Origin: Pseudomonadota bacterium
GTDB taxonomy: Bacteria; Pseudomonadota; Alphaproteobacteria; Ferrovibrionales; Ferrovibrionaceae
Reading direction: 5' to 3'
NCBI GenBank assembly: GCA_021793055.1
Contig: JAJYTL010000161.1
Span: 1 to 7,484, forward strand
DNA length: 7,484 nucleotides
Positions 1-6,102 of this stretch are shown one piece after another (the stretch's first letter is position 1; every line of letters starts with the position of its first letter). Below the pieces are notes generated by a model. The model saw only the letters and a program-made list of their open reading frames with translations, did no database searches and had not been told where the DNA came from. Made by a program: the position numbers and the translations under genes.

Positions 1-1189
1 TCGTGATCGATGAGGCTCGCGCGCCGATCTGAACGCGATCTTTTTTTAAGTGCGAATGCTGACGCAATATGTTCGACGCGGGGCTAATGCCGACGAGGCT
101 CGCAACCTTCTGATGGCCGCCCTGCCCGAGAACAACGCTCGCCCCCTTGCTCAGTCCTGCCATCTTTGACAGGTGATCGCTTTTTTCGGCGGCAGGAGAG
201 CAATAGAAGTCGGGATGCGCGTCGAAGTGTTTTTGGTCATCGGGCGCTAGCCAGGCCCGGTTGCCTAGCCAGTCGCACGAAGTGCAGCGCGGGTTGACGT
301 GATAGTCCACTGCCGCCCAACCGGATTGATCGCCGGTTCGGACAACGCGCGGAACGTCCTCGGTGAAGAATTTACGGACGCTCGGCATATAGATTAGATA
401 ATTGACGCGGCCATCCTCCAAATCTTTCTTGAGGGCGGTCAGTCGCTTTGCGTGGTCGCCGCCTTCTTTGGTCGCCATGATTCTTGTAAAATTTGGCATC
501 TCGACGTGACGCCACAGATACACGCGATCGGTAACAAAGAACTTGCTTTGAAACTCGGCACCTTCCGTACGAAGCCAATTCGATAGAAACATCGCATATA
601 AGCAAACTTCCGCCGAATATGTCGCGTTCGCTTCCGTGATGTTCTTGAGGTCAATGACGCTCAGAGCCATCCGCTTGTCGTCGCCGGCCAGCAGTTTGCG
701 ACTGCCATTGGGCATGATTTCGTATTCACTTTCCCTTCGAGGTTCGGCGAATACGATGTCGGGACGTAGCCCGGCCATTTCAGGAATGAACGGCATGTCG
801 GCCGTCCTGACGCCGATGTTCTTCAAAGCGACGGCGCGAAATTCCTCGGCTTCGATCTGCGGCTGAAGAATCAGGCTCGGCCCATGCACTCCCCGGAGGG
901 CCTCTTTGAGATCAATGTTGGCGCGGCCATTGCTCTTGTGCATGACATAACTCGGGAGCGCCGTACATAGATGATCAAATTGCTCATATTCAAAGTCGCG
1001 GCCAGATGTGGTGATCAGCTGAACGCCAGGCCTGGATTTGAGCGGCGCGGGAATCCCTGCGGCTTCAAGCGCCGTCGCATTGTTAGAGAACAGCGAAAGG
1101 TATAGCTCGCGATCGCATTGCGTCCGAAGAAACATCGCGAACTTGCTTTTGGAGAGTCGGCGCTCTGGCAATTTTTCGGCGGACGGCAT
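1..1189 (-). CDS. RecB/Cas4-like (TM0106-type) PD-(D/E)XK nuclease, 5' part of a larger gene
   Basis: The frame from ATG 1189 is open for 396 codons and leaves the window without a stop, so the C-terminus is missing. Visible residues suggest a RecB/Cas4-superfamily nuclease: N-terminal LSKSKF followed by C25-DRELYLSL (like the Cas4 CPR-x-yl entry), GRDFEYE with E67, RPDIVF with D144, SVIDLKN with D180-x-K182, and Y191-SAEVCLY198 (the Q-x3-Y position, with E194 for Q). Further on are C302-x2-C305 and C330, which with C25 could make the four-cysteine Fe-S site of Cas4/AddB-type enzymes, then HLSKMAGLSKGA and ASLVGI (340-368), resembling the helix-hairpin-helix of TM0106 proteins. In that family the nuclease may be fused to a DNA2/UPF1-like SF1 helicase; none is visible here. 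GGAAGG lies 5 nt before the ATG. It is the last visible gene of a three-gene minus-strand cluster, 126 bp after its neighbour. The reading frame is firm; the fold assignment rests on motif reading. Confidence 0.78.
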   Translation of the reverse strand, partial: MPSAEKLPERRLSKSKFAMFLRTQCDRELYLSLFSNNATALEAAGIPAPLKSRPGVQLITTSGRDFEYEQFDHLCTALPSYVMHKSNGRANIDLKEALRGVHGPSLILQPQIEAEEFRAVALKNIGVRTADMPFIPEMAGLRPDIVFAEPRRESEYEIMPNGSRKLLAGDDKRMALSVIDLKNITEANATYSAEVCLYAMFLSNWLRTEGAEFQSKFFVTDRVYLWRHVEMPNFTRIMATKEGGDHAKRLTALKKDLEDGRVNYLIYMPSVRKFFTEDVPRVVRTGDQSGWAAVDYHVNPRCTSCDWLGNRAWLAPDDQKHFDAHPDFYCSPAAEKSDHLSKMAGLSKGASVVLGQGGHQKVASLVGISPASNILRQHSHLKKDRVQIGARASSIT

Positions 1190-1194
1190 CCGTA

Positions 1195-1200
1195 CCTTCC
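1195..1200 (-). promoter_or_regulatory. Ribosome binding site of the nuclease gene
   Basis: The minus strand reads AGGGAAGGTACGGATG here. The GGAAGG core with 5 nt spacing supports ATG 1189 as the start rather than the downstream ATG at codon 19. Confidence 0.6.
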
Positions 1201-1315
1201 CTAATTCCGAGTAATTCTGATCGAATATCTATATCCTACAACAACAACACCGAGTCGAGACACCAACTTTGCAGCCAGGGAAATGCGGCGATTACCGAAT
1301 AATTTAGGAACGTAA

Positions 1316-1960
1316 TTAATATGGATGGTGCTTGCTGACCGGGACAGTCGACGACGGCCGGTAAATGCTGAAAAAGTCACGCCAAAAGCGCACGATAACT
1401 TCTAGCAAATAAGCGGCAGGAAGAAAGCGCATTTCCGGCACCGGCACAACGTCGGGTTCATCTTCCACTTCCCTCGACCAATCTCTACTCTCGAGGCTGT
1501 TGCTGGGGGTCGGGTCTCCTAAATCCAAAACAAGATACCCTTTGCCGTCGAACCCAACCGGCAGTTCCCCCGTGACATATCGGATGGGGCCGTTCCAGGC
1601 CCCTTGATCGAATCCCGCCGTAGGCTGGTCAAGCGAGAAAGGTGCCGCAACCACTCGCGCCGTCTCAAATCCCTTAGCCGGCCGAAAGTGCTTCGTGCCG
1701 TTCACGATTTCTCGCAGGAACTGAAACCACACGCAGCCTCTGTCAATCCAGCGCACAAATCCGTTGAAGTCGCGAATGTTCAGCTTATTACGCAGATCGT
1801 CGTCTTGTTTTAGCCACCCGCCCCAAACCCATTCATGTAGATGGTGGGCTAGCAGCGCGCAGTGGAGCGCACGTCGCGTGGAATGTGGCGCAGCCATGAA
1901 CTCGTCAAAGTCCTCGACGAGCATAGTGTAAAAATCTTCCGGCGTCGTGATGTCGAACAC
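1316..1960 (-). CDS. Hypothetical helical protein, 214 aa, second gene of the cluster
   Basis: The function is unknown. The start is GTG at 1960 (VFDITTPEDFY); no closer start fits, because the upstream frame reaches TAG at 1970-1972 after three codons. The N-terminal half is predominantly helical and rich in aromatic residues, with ALLAHHLHEWVWGGWL (35-50), a WIDRGCVWFQFLREIVNGTKHF stretch (71-92) and a C-terminal helix LLEVIVRFWRDFF (185-197). The REIVNGTKHF segment looks like the conserved core; an Arg...His pair seven residues apart resembles, but does not match, the RX4-6H motif of HEPN RNases. There is no signal peptide or obvious membrane segment, so it is probably cytosolic. It starts 9 bp after the stop of the DUF5677-like gene in the same reading frame and has only a weak Shine-Dalgarno (AGAGC), suggesting translational coupling. 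It is followed by the nuclease gene. Confidence 0.8.
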   Translation of the reverse strand: MFDITTPEDFYTMLVEDFDEFMAAPHSTRRALHCALLAHHLHEWVWGGWLKQDDDLRNKLNIRDFNGFVRWIDRGCVWFQFLREIVNGTKHFRPAKGFETARVVAAPFSLDQPTAGFDQGAWNGPIRYVTGELPVGFDGKGYLVLDLGDPTPSNSLESRDWSREVEDEPDVVPVPEMRFLPAAYLLEVIVRFWRDFFSIYRPSSTVPVSKHHPY

Positions 1961-1969
1961 GTTTCTGCT

Positions 1970-2947
1970 CTACAGGGGAACAAGAGAGTCTTGCGACTTG
2001 TCGTAACCAGGCTCGGGAACAAGGTGCTTGTATGTATCAAAGGCTTTGGAGAGTGCTGCGGCCACCCCGTCGGTGACGATGATATCGTTTATGGTGAGCG
2101 TTGCGCCGATCATAGCCGTGCACATATAACCCAACGTCGTTCCTACTGATTGCAAACCATATTCCGGACTCCAGAAGATGCCCTTATCCTCCGGACTTGG
2201 CCCCTTGACAGTGAAGGCGGCCGCTGCCGTGAGCGACGGATGGGCAAAGTGGTGAGAAAGGTGCCGGTAGATCGCATAAAGCTCACTTAGGCCAGTATCT
2301 GACGCCACATTTTGGAGAATCAGCTTTTGCAGAGGAACATCGCCTTCTTGGCTCTTTACGATGAACGCCTTCATCTTTTCCATGTTTTCCGCGCTTACAT
2401 GTTCGGTGACCGAAGGCGTGTTCATATACCAGTTTCCAGCCGCGACACGCTCGGCGTAGTCGGCCGATCCTAACTGCTTAACAAACTCCTGTTTGTCTTT
2501 CGTCAAGCCGGCAAGAACCCACACGGTCTCAATGAGGCTTCGCACTAAGGTATTGGCCTCTACGAGCATTCCGCGCTCAACCAGAAGCGTAGCGCCCTGA
2601 AAGCTCGAAGTGGCTCGCGTGAAGTACAGTAGGCCAACGACCCGATAGTCGCTGAATCCGTGGGCACTTTTGATTTCGCGTTGTGTCAGGATGATCTTCT
2701 GACTCAGCCGATTAAGCGTTTGGATCAACTCGAACCAGCCCGCCTGCGCCTCGCGGATCGAGGAAATATGCTTCGCCATGTCGGGGCTAAGGAAGCCTTC
2801 TTGCTGAAACGACATTCTGCCTACCTTGAGCTTTTGCAATAGCAACCGCAGCCGCCCAAACATACGAGCGACGGTTCGGATTAGCCGCTGCCACCTATTG
2901 CGCAATGCGTGGCGATCCAGTCCAGAGACGGGTCTCATTATCGCCAT
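1970..2947 (-). CDS. DUF5677-like protein of unknown function, 325 aa
   Basis: This is a cytosolic, mostly helical protein. Two segments recall the DUF5677 family: RSLIETVWVLAGL (residues 136-148 from ATG 2947) and YRHLSHHFAHPS (227-238). The latter also fits an RX4H pattern (R228, H233), the active-site spacing of HEPN ribonucleases; whether DUF5677 proteins act as HEPN RNases is not something the sequence proves. I chose ATG 2947, which is preceded by GGTGG; alternatives are TTG 2971, GTG 2953, or the internal ATG of MSFQQEGF (2815), which follows AAGGTAGG. The first 40-50 residues are rich in Arg and Leu and could be non-essential or mis-called. It is the first gene of the minus-strand cluster, followed after 9 bp by the 214-aa gene. 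Base composition is visibly less GC-rich than the IS21 element to the right, as expected of acquired DNA. Confidence 0.82.
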   Translation of the reverse strand: MAIMRPVSGLDRHALRNRWQRLIRTVARMFGRLRLLLQKLKVGRMSFQQEGFLSPDMAKHISSIREAQAGWFELIQTLNRLSQKIILTQREIKSAHGFSDYRVVGLLYFTRATSSFQGATLLVERGMLVEANTLVRSLIETVWVLAGLTKDKQEFVKQLGSADYAERVAAGNWYMNTPSVTEHVSAENMEKMKAFIVKSQEGDVPLQKLILQNVASDTGLSELYAIYRHLSHHFAHPSLTAAAAFTVKGPSPEDKGIFWSPEYGLQSVGTTLGYMCTAMIGATLTINDIIVTDGVAAALSKAFDTYKHLVPEPGYDKSQDSLVPL

Positions 2948-3067
2948 GAACACGCCACCAGCTTGAAACAACGGGCAGGTCTATTGAGGTGTTACTCTCT
3001 TCCTTTCGAGATTCCAAGCATCGTCGCCAACACGGCCTCTAGAGGTGCGCGGGTTCTGCGCCTGCGC

Positions 3068-3150
3068 GCGGCGCTGTCAAAACCGAACGCGGGCCCGCCC
3101 CTTCGGGGCACCCATTACGGCAGGGGCCTCCGGCCTTTTGACAGCGCCGC
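3068..3150. repeat. Perfect 15-bp inverted repeat with 53-bp spacer
   Basis: The left arm 3068-3082 is GCGGCGCTGTCAAAA; the right arm 3136-3150 is its exact reverse complement. The spacer is very GC-rich and contains a compact hairpin, GCCCC-TTC-GGGGC (3095-3107). Read on the minus strand, the first arm falls inside the end of the 34-codon ORF (encoding AALSK), the spacer contains its TAA stop, and the second arm follows. It could be a large transcript stem-loop, a recombination or protein-binding site, or the scar of a small mobile element. No flanking target duplication was seen. Confidence 0.7.
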
Positions 3151-3219
3151 TTGATAGCAGGCGCGGGCAACGGCGTCGATTTCGGCCGCCAGTCCTGCGT
3201 TTATTTTCATCGTAGCCAT
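3115..3219 (-). CDS. Possible small ORF, 34 aa, or remnant of a larger gene
   Basis: ATG 3219 opens MATMKINAGLAAEIDAVARA and ends in TAA at 3115. The sequence is an amphipathic helix of plausible composition (Ala, Ile and Leu repeated, then a basic tail RRP), unlike most random frames here. The frame is open upstream to GTG 3333, but that extension looks non-coding. The Shine-Dalgarno is weak (CTGGG just before ATG). The 3' end overlaps one arm of the 15-bp inverted repeat. I do not recognise the family; it may be the N-terminal stub of a truncated gene, or chance. Confidence 0.3.
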   Translation of the reverse strand: MATMKINAGLAAEIDAVARACYQAALSKGRRPLP

Positions 3220-3308
3220 CCCAGCTGAACGGCGGGAATGCGCCAACAAGCCATTCACTGAATTATCCATTAGGCCACGATGAGGCCCGCAACCGGCTGC
3301 GTCGCTAA

Positions 3309-3328
3309 CGGCAGGTTTCTTCCTGCCG
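3309..3328. repeat. Hairpin with 7-bp stem and 6-nt loop
   Basis: CGGCAGG (3309-3315), loop TTTCTT, then CCTGCCG (3322-3328). No T-run follows on either strand, so it is not a typical intrinsic terminator. It lies downstream of the HTH-like gene on the minus strand. Confidence 0.45.
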
Positions 3329-3387
3329 ACCACGTTGCCGTCTAAACTGGGATAGGCCCTTTGGCCCGGCGACTGTTCGAAGTCCGG

Positions 3388-3510
3388 TCAATTAGGCAGC
3401 AGATCCCGGTGCCCTCCCTGCAGCGCCACCTCGTCCGCCTTCCCGGCGCATTCGTCCACAATTGCAAGCGTGGCTTGCAATAGATCAAACGCGCCTCCGC
3501 ACAGACGCAC
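3388..3510 (-). CDS. Doubtful small ORF, 40 aa, downstream of the HTH-like gene
   Basis: A GTG at 3510, preceded by AGGAAC, opens a 40-codon frame (VRLCGGAFDLLQATLAIVDE at its start) ending in TGA. The composition is protein-like and acidic, and it sits 56 bp after the stop of the larger gene, where a short cotranscribed gene would fit. The 21-bp palindrome at 3461-3481 lies inside it. There is no family match I recognise, and it could equally be a chance frame or a decayed 3' remnant. Confidence 0.2.
   Translation of the reverse strand: MRLCGGAFDLLQATLAIVDECAGKADEVALQGGHRDLLPN
3461..3481. repeat. 21-bp palindrome, 9-bp arms
   Basis: ATTGCAAGC-GTG-GCTTGCAAT: perfect 9-bp arms (3461-3469 and 3473-3481) around a 3-nt centre. 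No T-run follows, so an operator-like protein-binding site or a transcript hairpin after the HTH-like gene is more likely than a terminator. Confidence 0.6.
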
Positions 3511-3566
3511 CTCTGTTCCTAATGCTGGCCGTGCGCGACCCGATGAAAAATCTCCCGATGAGGCCG

Positions 3567-4688
3567 TCAGCCCCAAAAAGCCTCCCAATCGATCTCACTC
3601 GCGGCCTCTTCGGGCGTCATCCTAAGTTCATAGAGCCTCTTCGCCCCATACTTCTTGTACCCATCAGACTTCCCGAGTAGGGCGATCGCGCGCGCATACC
3701 ATTCCTGGAAATTAATGTAGTCCATCGTTGCCACTTCCGGAGGCTTATCCAGTACCAGCGGATCGAAGCGATCGGCCAAGGCGCGCGCATCTGCAGCTAC
3801 CAGCTTCGGCAGCGGCGCAGAATCGCCGTCCGTGGCTGCTGCTGCCTCGACCGCGGCTGCAAAGCACCGCAAGCGCATCGCTTTCTCCCAACCGATAAGC
3901 GCCCGCCATGATAATTTCTCGCTCGCCCGCTTCGCGTCCGCCTTTTCCTTCCGCTCGTCGTGGCGTCGCGAGAGCCTCGCGTTGAATGCCTGCCTTTCTT
4001 CCCTCCTGATGCGCTCCTCGCGCAACTTAGCAAGGCTGGCTTCGATGCTAGCGACAAATGTGCCCAGGTGCTTTTCCACACGGGTCTTGACGCCATCGGA
4101 CCATGTCTTTCGGCCTCGACAGTGGGCGTCGCGAATCAAAGACAGCCGACCAGTAATCGGGTCTTCGCGAAATACAAACGATGCCATCTCCTTGTCGCGT
4201 GCGACCACGGCACGGCCGGTAGCATCCGAACCAAAGACGCAGCCGGCTCTCTCGAACTCCCGTGCCAGCGCGTCGACAAGCAGAACAGTCCTTTCGATGC
4301 TGTCCGGTAGCACATGGATGCCCAAATAGCCTGGCGCGACGATATCGCGTTTGCGGTCAGGCTTAGCTTTCCGAAGACAGGCCAGCGTCAACGCAGCTGT
4401 CGGGTGCAGCATCTCCGGAACGAGCACCTGGGGAACCGCTACACTCGGCGAAGAGGTAGTTATTGGGCCGATATTCATCCATGCGACGACTTCGTCGGCC
4501 ATAGCGCGCGGCCGGGCTGGAAGGGAAGGGCGGCGGGGTACGCGCTTGCCGGTTTCAAGCTTGCGCCAATACCCACGGCCGGGAATCGGGATGTTCAGAC
4601 GACGGCAGAGTTTCGCGAGCCCAACATCAGTCATGCCGCATCTTGGTGCTAGCCGCGATAGTGGTGTCGTCCAAGCGGCCTCATACAA
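3567..4688 (-). CDS. Hypothetical protein with HTH-like N-terminus, 373 aa from TTG start
   Basis: The role is unknown. The N-terminal block LYEAAWTTPLSRLA followed by CGMTDVGLAKLCRRLNIPIP and GRGYWRKLETGK (about 1-47) matches a pattern I recall from accessory-region proteins of Proteobacteria: a small helix-turn-helix-like unit ending in a GYW motif. The middle (about 195-260) is strongly charged and helical (EERIRREERQAF, RRHDERKEKADAKRASEK), probably a coiled coil. The C-terminus (FQEWYARAIALLGKSDGYKK... EIDWEAFWG) is globular-looking. There is no signal peptide or membrane segment. The only start in this frame after the upstream TGA (4740-4742) is TTG 4688, with no good Shine-Dalgarno. 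Family-like residues (NPKALTRTA) precede it, so the true N-terminus may be lost or reached by frameshift from ATG 4743. DNA binding is inference. Confidence 0.75.
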   Translation of the reverse strand: MYEAAWTTPLSRLAPRCGMTDVGLAKLCRRLNIPIPGRGYWRKLETGKRVPRRPSLPARPRAMADEVVAWMNIGPITTSSPSVAVPQVLVPEMLHPTAALTLACLRKAKPDRKRDIVAPGYLGIHVLPDSIERTVLLVDALAREFERAGCVFGSDATGRAVVARDKEMASFVFREDPITGRLSLIRDAHCRGRKTWSDGVKTRVEKHLGTFVASIEASLAKLREERIRREERQAFNARLSRRHDERKEKADAKRASEKLSWRALIGWEKAMRLRCFAAAVEAAAATDGDSAPLPKLVAADARALADRFDPLVLDKPPEVATMDYINFQEWYARAIALLGKSDGYKKYGAKRLYELRMTPEEAASEIDWEAFWG

Positions 4689-4743
4689 TGCGGTACGAGT
4701 TAAGGCCTTCGGGTTGGTATCGCTTACGGGGACACAGCCTCAT
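4681..4743 (-). other. 20-codon upstream ORF overlapping the HTH-like gene; likely detached 5' end
   Basis: ATG 4743 opens MRLCPRKRYQPEGLNSYRIV and stops at TGA 4681-4683, overlapping the TTG start of the larger gene by 8 nt. Removing one C from the CCCC run (plus-strand GGGG at 4728-4731) would join MRLCP directly to VSDTNPKALTRTALYEAAW in the main frame. It could be a frameshift mutation, a programmed +1 shift, a sequencing error, or a small leader ORF coupled to the main gene. Confidence 0.4.
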
Positions 4744-4756
4744 GCCGCTCTAACAA

Positions 4757-4786
4757 ATAACAAAAGCGAATCACTGGAATTTCCAA
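4757..4786 (-). promoter_or_regulatory. Possible sigma-70 promoter for the HTH-like gene, with overlapping palindrome
   Basis: On the minus strand, TTGGAA (4781-4786) and TGTTAT (4757-4762) are spaced by 18 nt, each matching 4 of 6 consensus bases. The palindrome TGGAATTTCCA (4775-4785) overlaps the -35 box and could be an operator, possibly for the HTH-like protein itself. The site lies 14 bp upstream of ATG 4743. This is weak pattern evidence. Confidence 0.25.
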
Positions 4787-4892
4787 TTGTGAGGGAGTCC
4801 CACGTTGTTTCGGTGCTAGAGACCGTGGCGCGGCGCCGCTTACACCACGAAGTGCGCTCGAGGTGTCCGAGCATTCCCTCTCGCGTTCTCAT

Positions 4893-4913
4893 GACCCGGA
4901 TGAGGGCCGGGTC
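4893..4913 (+). repeat. Hairpin GACCCGG/CCGGGTC
   Basis: Perfect 7-bp arms around a 7-nt loop, followed on the plus strand by TCTCGTTT. This is a weak terminator-like shape, but no plus-strand gene precedes it. Confidence 0.35.
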
Positions 4914-5094
4914 TCTCGTTTAACAACTCCCCGGTTAACTCATGAAGAAAGGACATCAATCCACTTCGGTTCAGATTTACCAATTTAACATGCGCCCCGG
5001 CGCAATTGAGATCATGCCACTGCACAGCCTGAGAGGCCTACTTCCGCCCTTCGCCTGCTCTCCGAACCAAAAGCATCTCTGGCCATGCATAAGG

Positions 5095-5121
5095 CCTTTT
5101 AGCCCGTACAGTGGGCAAAGG
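5095..5121. repeat. Bulged hairpin beside the IS end
   Basis: CCTTT-TA-GCCC (5095-5105), 7-nt loop, GGGC-AAAGG (5113-5121): nine pairs with a 2-nt bulge. TTTAGCCC recurs at 5141-5148. No T-run follows. It lies just outside the IS21 end and would be encountered by readthrough from istB. Confidence 0.35.
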
Positions 5122-5180
5122 ATGCGCGGATGCGAAGGTCTTTAGCCCAATGGTTCGACCGTTCGCCTCGCCCTCTGTCA

Positions 5181-5227
5181 ATCGGCAATGAATTGGAACC
5201 CCCGATCGGCGCCGAAAAGGGCCCCCT
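5181..5227. repeat. IS21 terminal direct repeats (two degenerate 23-bp copies)
   Basis: Copy 1 at 5181-5203 starts ATCGGCAATGAATTGG and ends AACCCCC; copy 2 at 5205-5227 starts ATCGGCGCCGAAAAGG and ends GCCCCCT. They agree at 15 of 23 positions, with the ATCGGC start and C-run end shared. IS21-family ends carry such multiple repeats, considered to be IstA binding sites. Confidence 0.65.
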
Positions 5228-5373
5228 CTGCGGGTTGTGCCGGTAGTGCATAGGAGGGACCCGCGCGCGACGCGCAGTGCCCTCACGAGCGACGAAGCGG
5301 CGCGCGTGGGAGGTTGCCTGTGCACCCACCGGGGCAAGCCGCGGGGGTGGGGTCCGGGGCGGGGGATTTTGGC

Positions 5374-6102
5374 TCAGGCGCGGTTCTTGAAGCGCCAGCT
5401 CTCGTTGCCGGTCTCGACGATCTCGCAGTGGTGGGTGAGCCGGTCGAGAAGCGCCGTCGTCATCTTGGCGTCGCCGAAGACGGACGGCCATTCGCCGAAG
5501 GCGAGGTTGGTGGTGACGATCACCGAGGTCTGCTCGTAGAGCCGGCTGATCAAATGGAACAGGAGTTGGCCGCCGGTCTGGGCGAAGGGCAGATAGCCGA
5601 GCTCGTCCAGGATGATGAGGTCCATGCGAGTGAGATACTCGGCCATGCGGCCTTGCCTTCCGGCACGGGCTTCGGCCTCGAGCTTGTTGACGAGATCGAC
5701 GACGTTGAAGAAGCGGCCACGAGCGCCCGCTCGGATGCAAGCCCGGGCGATCGCGATGGCGATATGGGTCTTACCAGTGCCGGTGCCGCCGACCAGGACG
5801 ACGTTGCGCTGATGAGCAAGGAAGTCGCCGCCGGCGAGGTCGCGCACCAAGGTCTCGTTGACCGGCGCCTCGTCGAAGGCGAAGTCGTCGATATCCTTGG
5901 CGAGCGGCAGCTTGGCGATGGTGATCTGGTACTTGATCGAGCGCGCCTGCTTCTCGGTGATCTCGGCGGCGAGAAGATCGCCGACGATGCGCTGGGGCTC
6001 GTGCTGCCGTTTGACGGCGGTGGTGATGACTTCGTCGAAGGCAGCTTTCATGCCGTAGAGCTTGAGCTCGCCCATGGCCGCCAGGATCTCGGAACGCTCC
6101 AT
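5374..6102 (-). CDS. istB: IS21-family helper ATPase IstB
   Basis: This is a AAA+ ATPase related to DnaC that assembles on DNA and directs and stimulates the IstA transposase. At 242 aa it has the usual full length. The N-terminal helical domain (1-90) is followed by Walker A GGTGTGKT (105-112), Walker B LIILDE (162-167, with D166 and E167), and a sensor-like VIVTTN (194-199). The C-terminal part includes GEWPSVFGDAKMTTALLDRL, typical of the family. The start is ATG 6102, overlapping the istA stop by one base (TGATG) and preceded by GAGGAGGG at 7 nt; a longer frame from 6138 lies inside istA and is not used. It looks intact. About 200 bp separate its stop from the IS end. Confidence 0.95.
   Translation of the reverse strand: MERSEILAAMGELKLYGMKAAFDEVITTAVKRQHEPQRIVGDLLAAEITEKQARSIKYQITIAKLPLAKDIDDFAFDEAPVNETLVRDLAGGDFLAHQRNVVLVGGTGTGKTHIAIAIARACIRAGARGRFFNVVDLVNKLEAEARAGRQGRMAEYLTRMDLIILDELGYLPFAQTGGQLLFHLISRLYEQTSVIVTTNLAFGEWPSVFGDAKMTTALLDRLTHHCEIVETGNESWRFKNRA

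Larger units (their letters stand above)
2948..3566. other. Gene-poor stretch with inverted repeats
   Basis: Between the start of the DUF5677-like gene and the end of the HTH-like gene I see no sizeable gene. It holds a perfect 10-bp palindrome (CCTCTAGAGG, 3036-3045), a long-range 15-bp inverted repeat (3068-3150), two compact hairpins (3309-3328 and 3461-3481) and two small doubtful minus-strand ORFs, listed separately. No convincing sigma-70 promoter for the three-gene cluster stands out, though it must start somewhere here if the cluster is one transcript. Confidence 0.5.
4744..5175. other. Intergenic stretch between the IS21 end and the HTH-like gene
   Basis: No gene is supported. Short frames exist on both strands (for example ATG 4942 to 5145, plus), but none has a ribosome binding site or recognisable sequence. 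It contains a possible promoter for the HTH-like gene and two hairpins, listed separately. No tRNA cloverleaf or attachment site was found. Confidence 0.5.

Noticed and set aside
372..866. Short frames on both strands in the left 900 bp
   Set aside because: They overlap the continuous 396-codon nuclease frame, which has motifs and a good start.
1604..2149. Plus-strand frames of 69 and 95 codons
   Set aside because: They are antisense to the two cluster genes, without ribosome binding sites or recognisable protein features.
3371..3384. GACTGTTCGAAGTC as a possible tRNA T-arm
   Set aside because: The loop length is wrong and no acceptor, D or anticodon stems surround it; it is only a small palindrome.
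3001..3566. CRISPR array or integron attC site among the inverted repeats
   Set aside because: There are no regularly spaced direct repeats, and no pair of core GTTRRRY/RYYYAAC sites at the right spacing.
3832..4923. Several plus-strand open frames of 112-190 codons
   Set aside because: They are mostly antisense to the HTH-like gene or its leader region, with Ser/Arg/Ala-rich shadow composition and no ribosome binding sites.
4942..5145. Plus-strand ATG frame of 67 codons
   Set aside because: There is no Shine-Dalgarno, no recognisable sequence, and it runs into the IS-proximal hairpin; evidence is too weak to call a gene.
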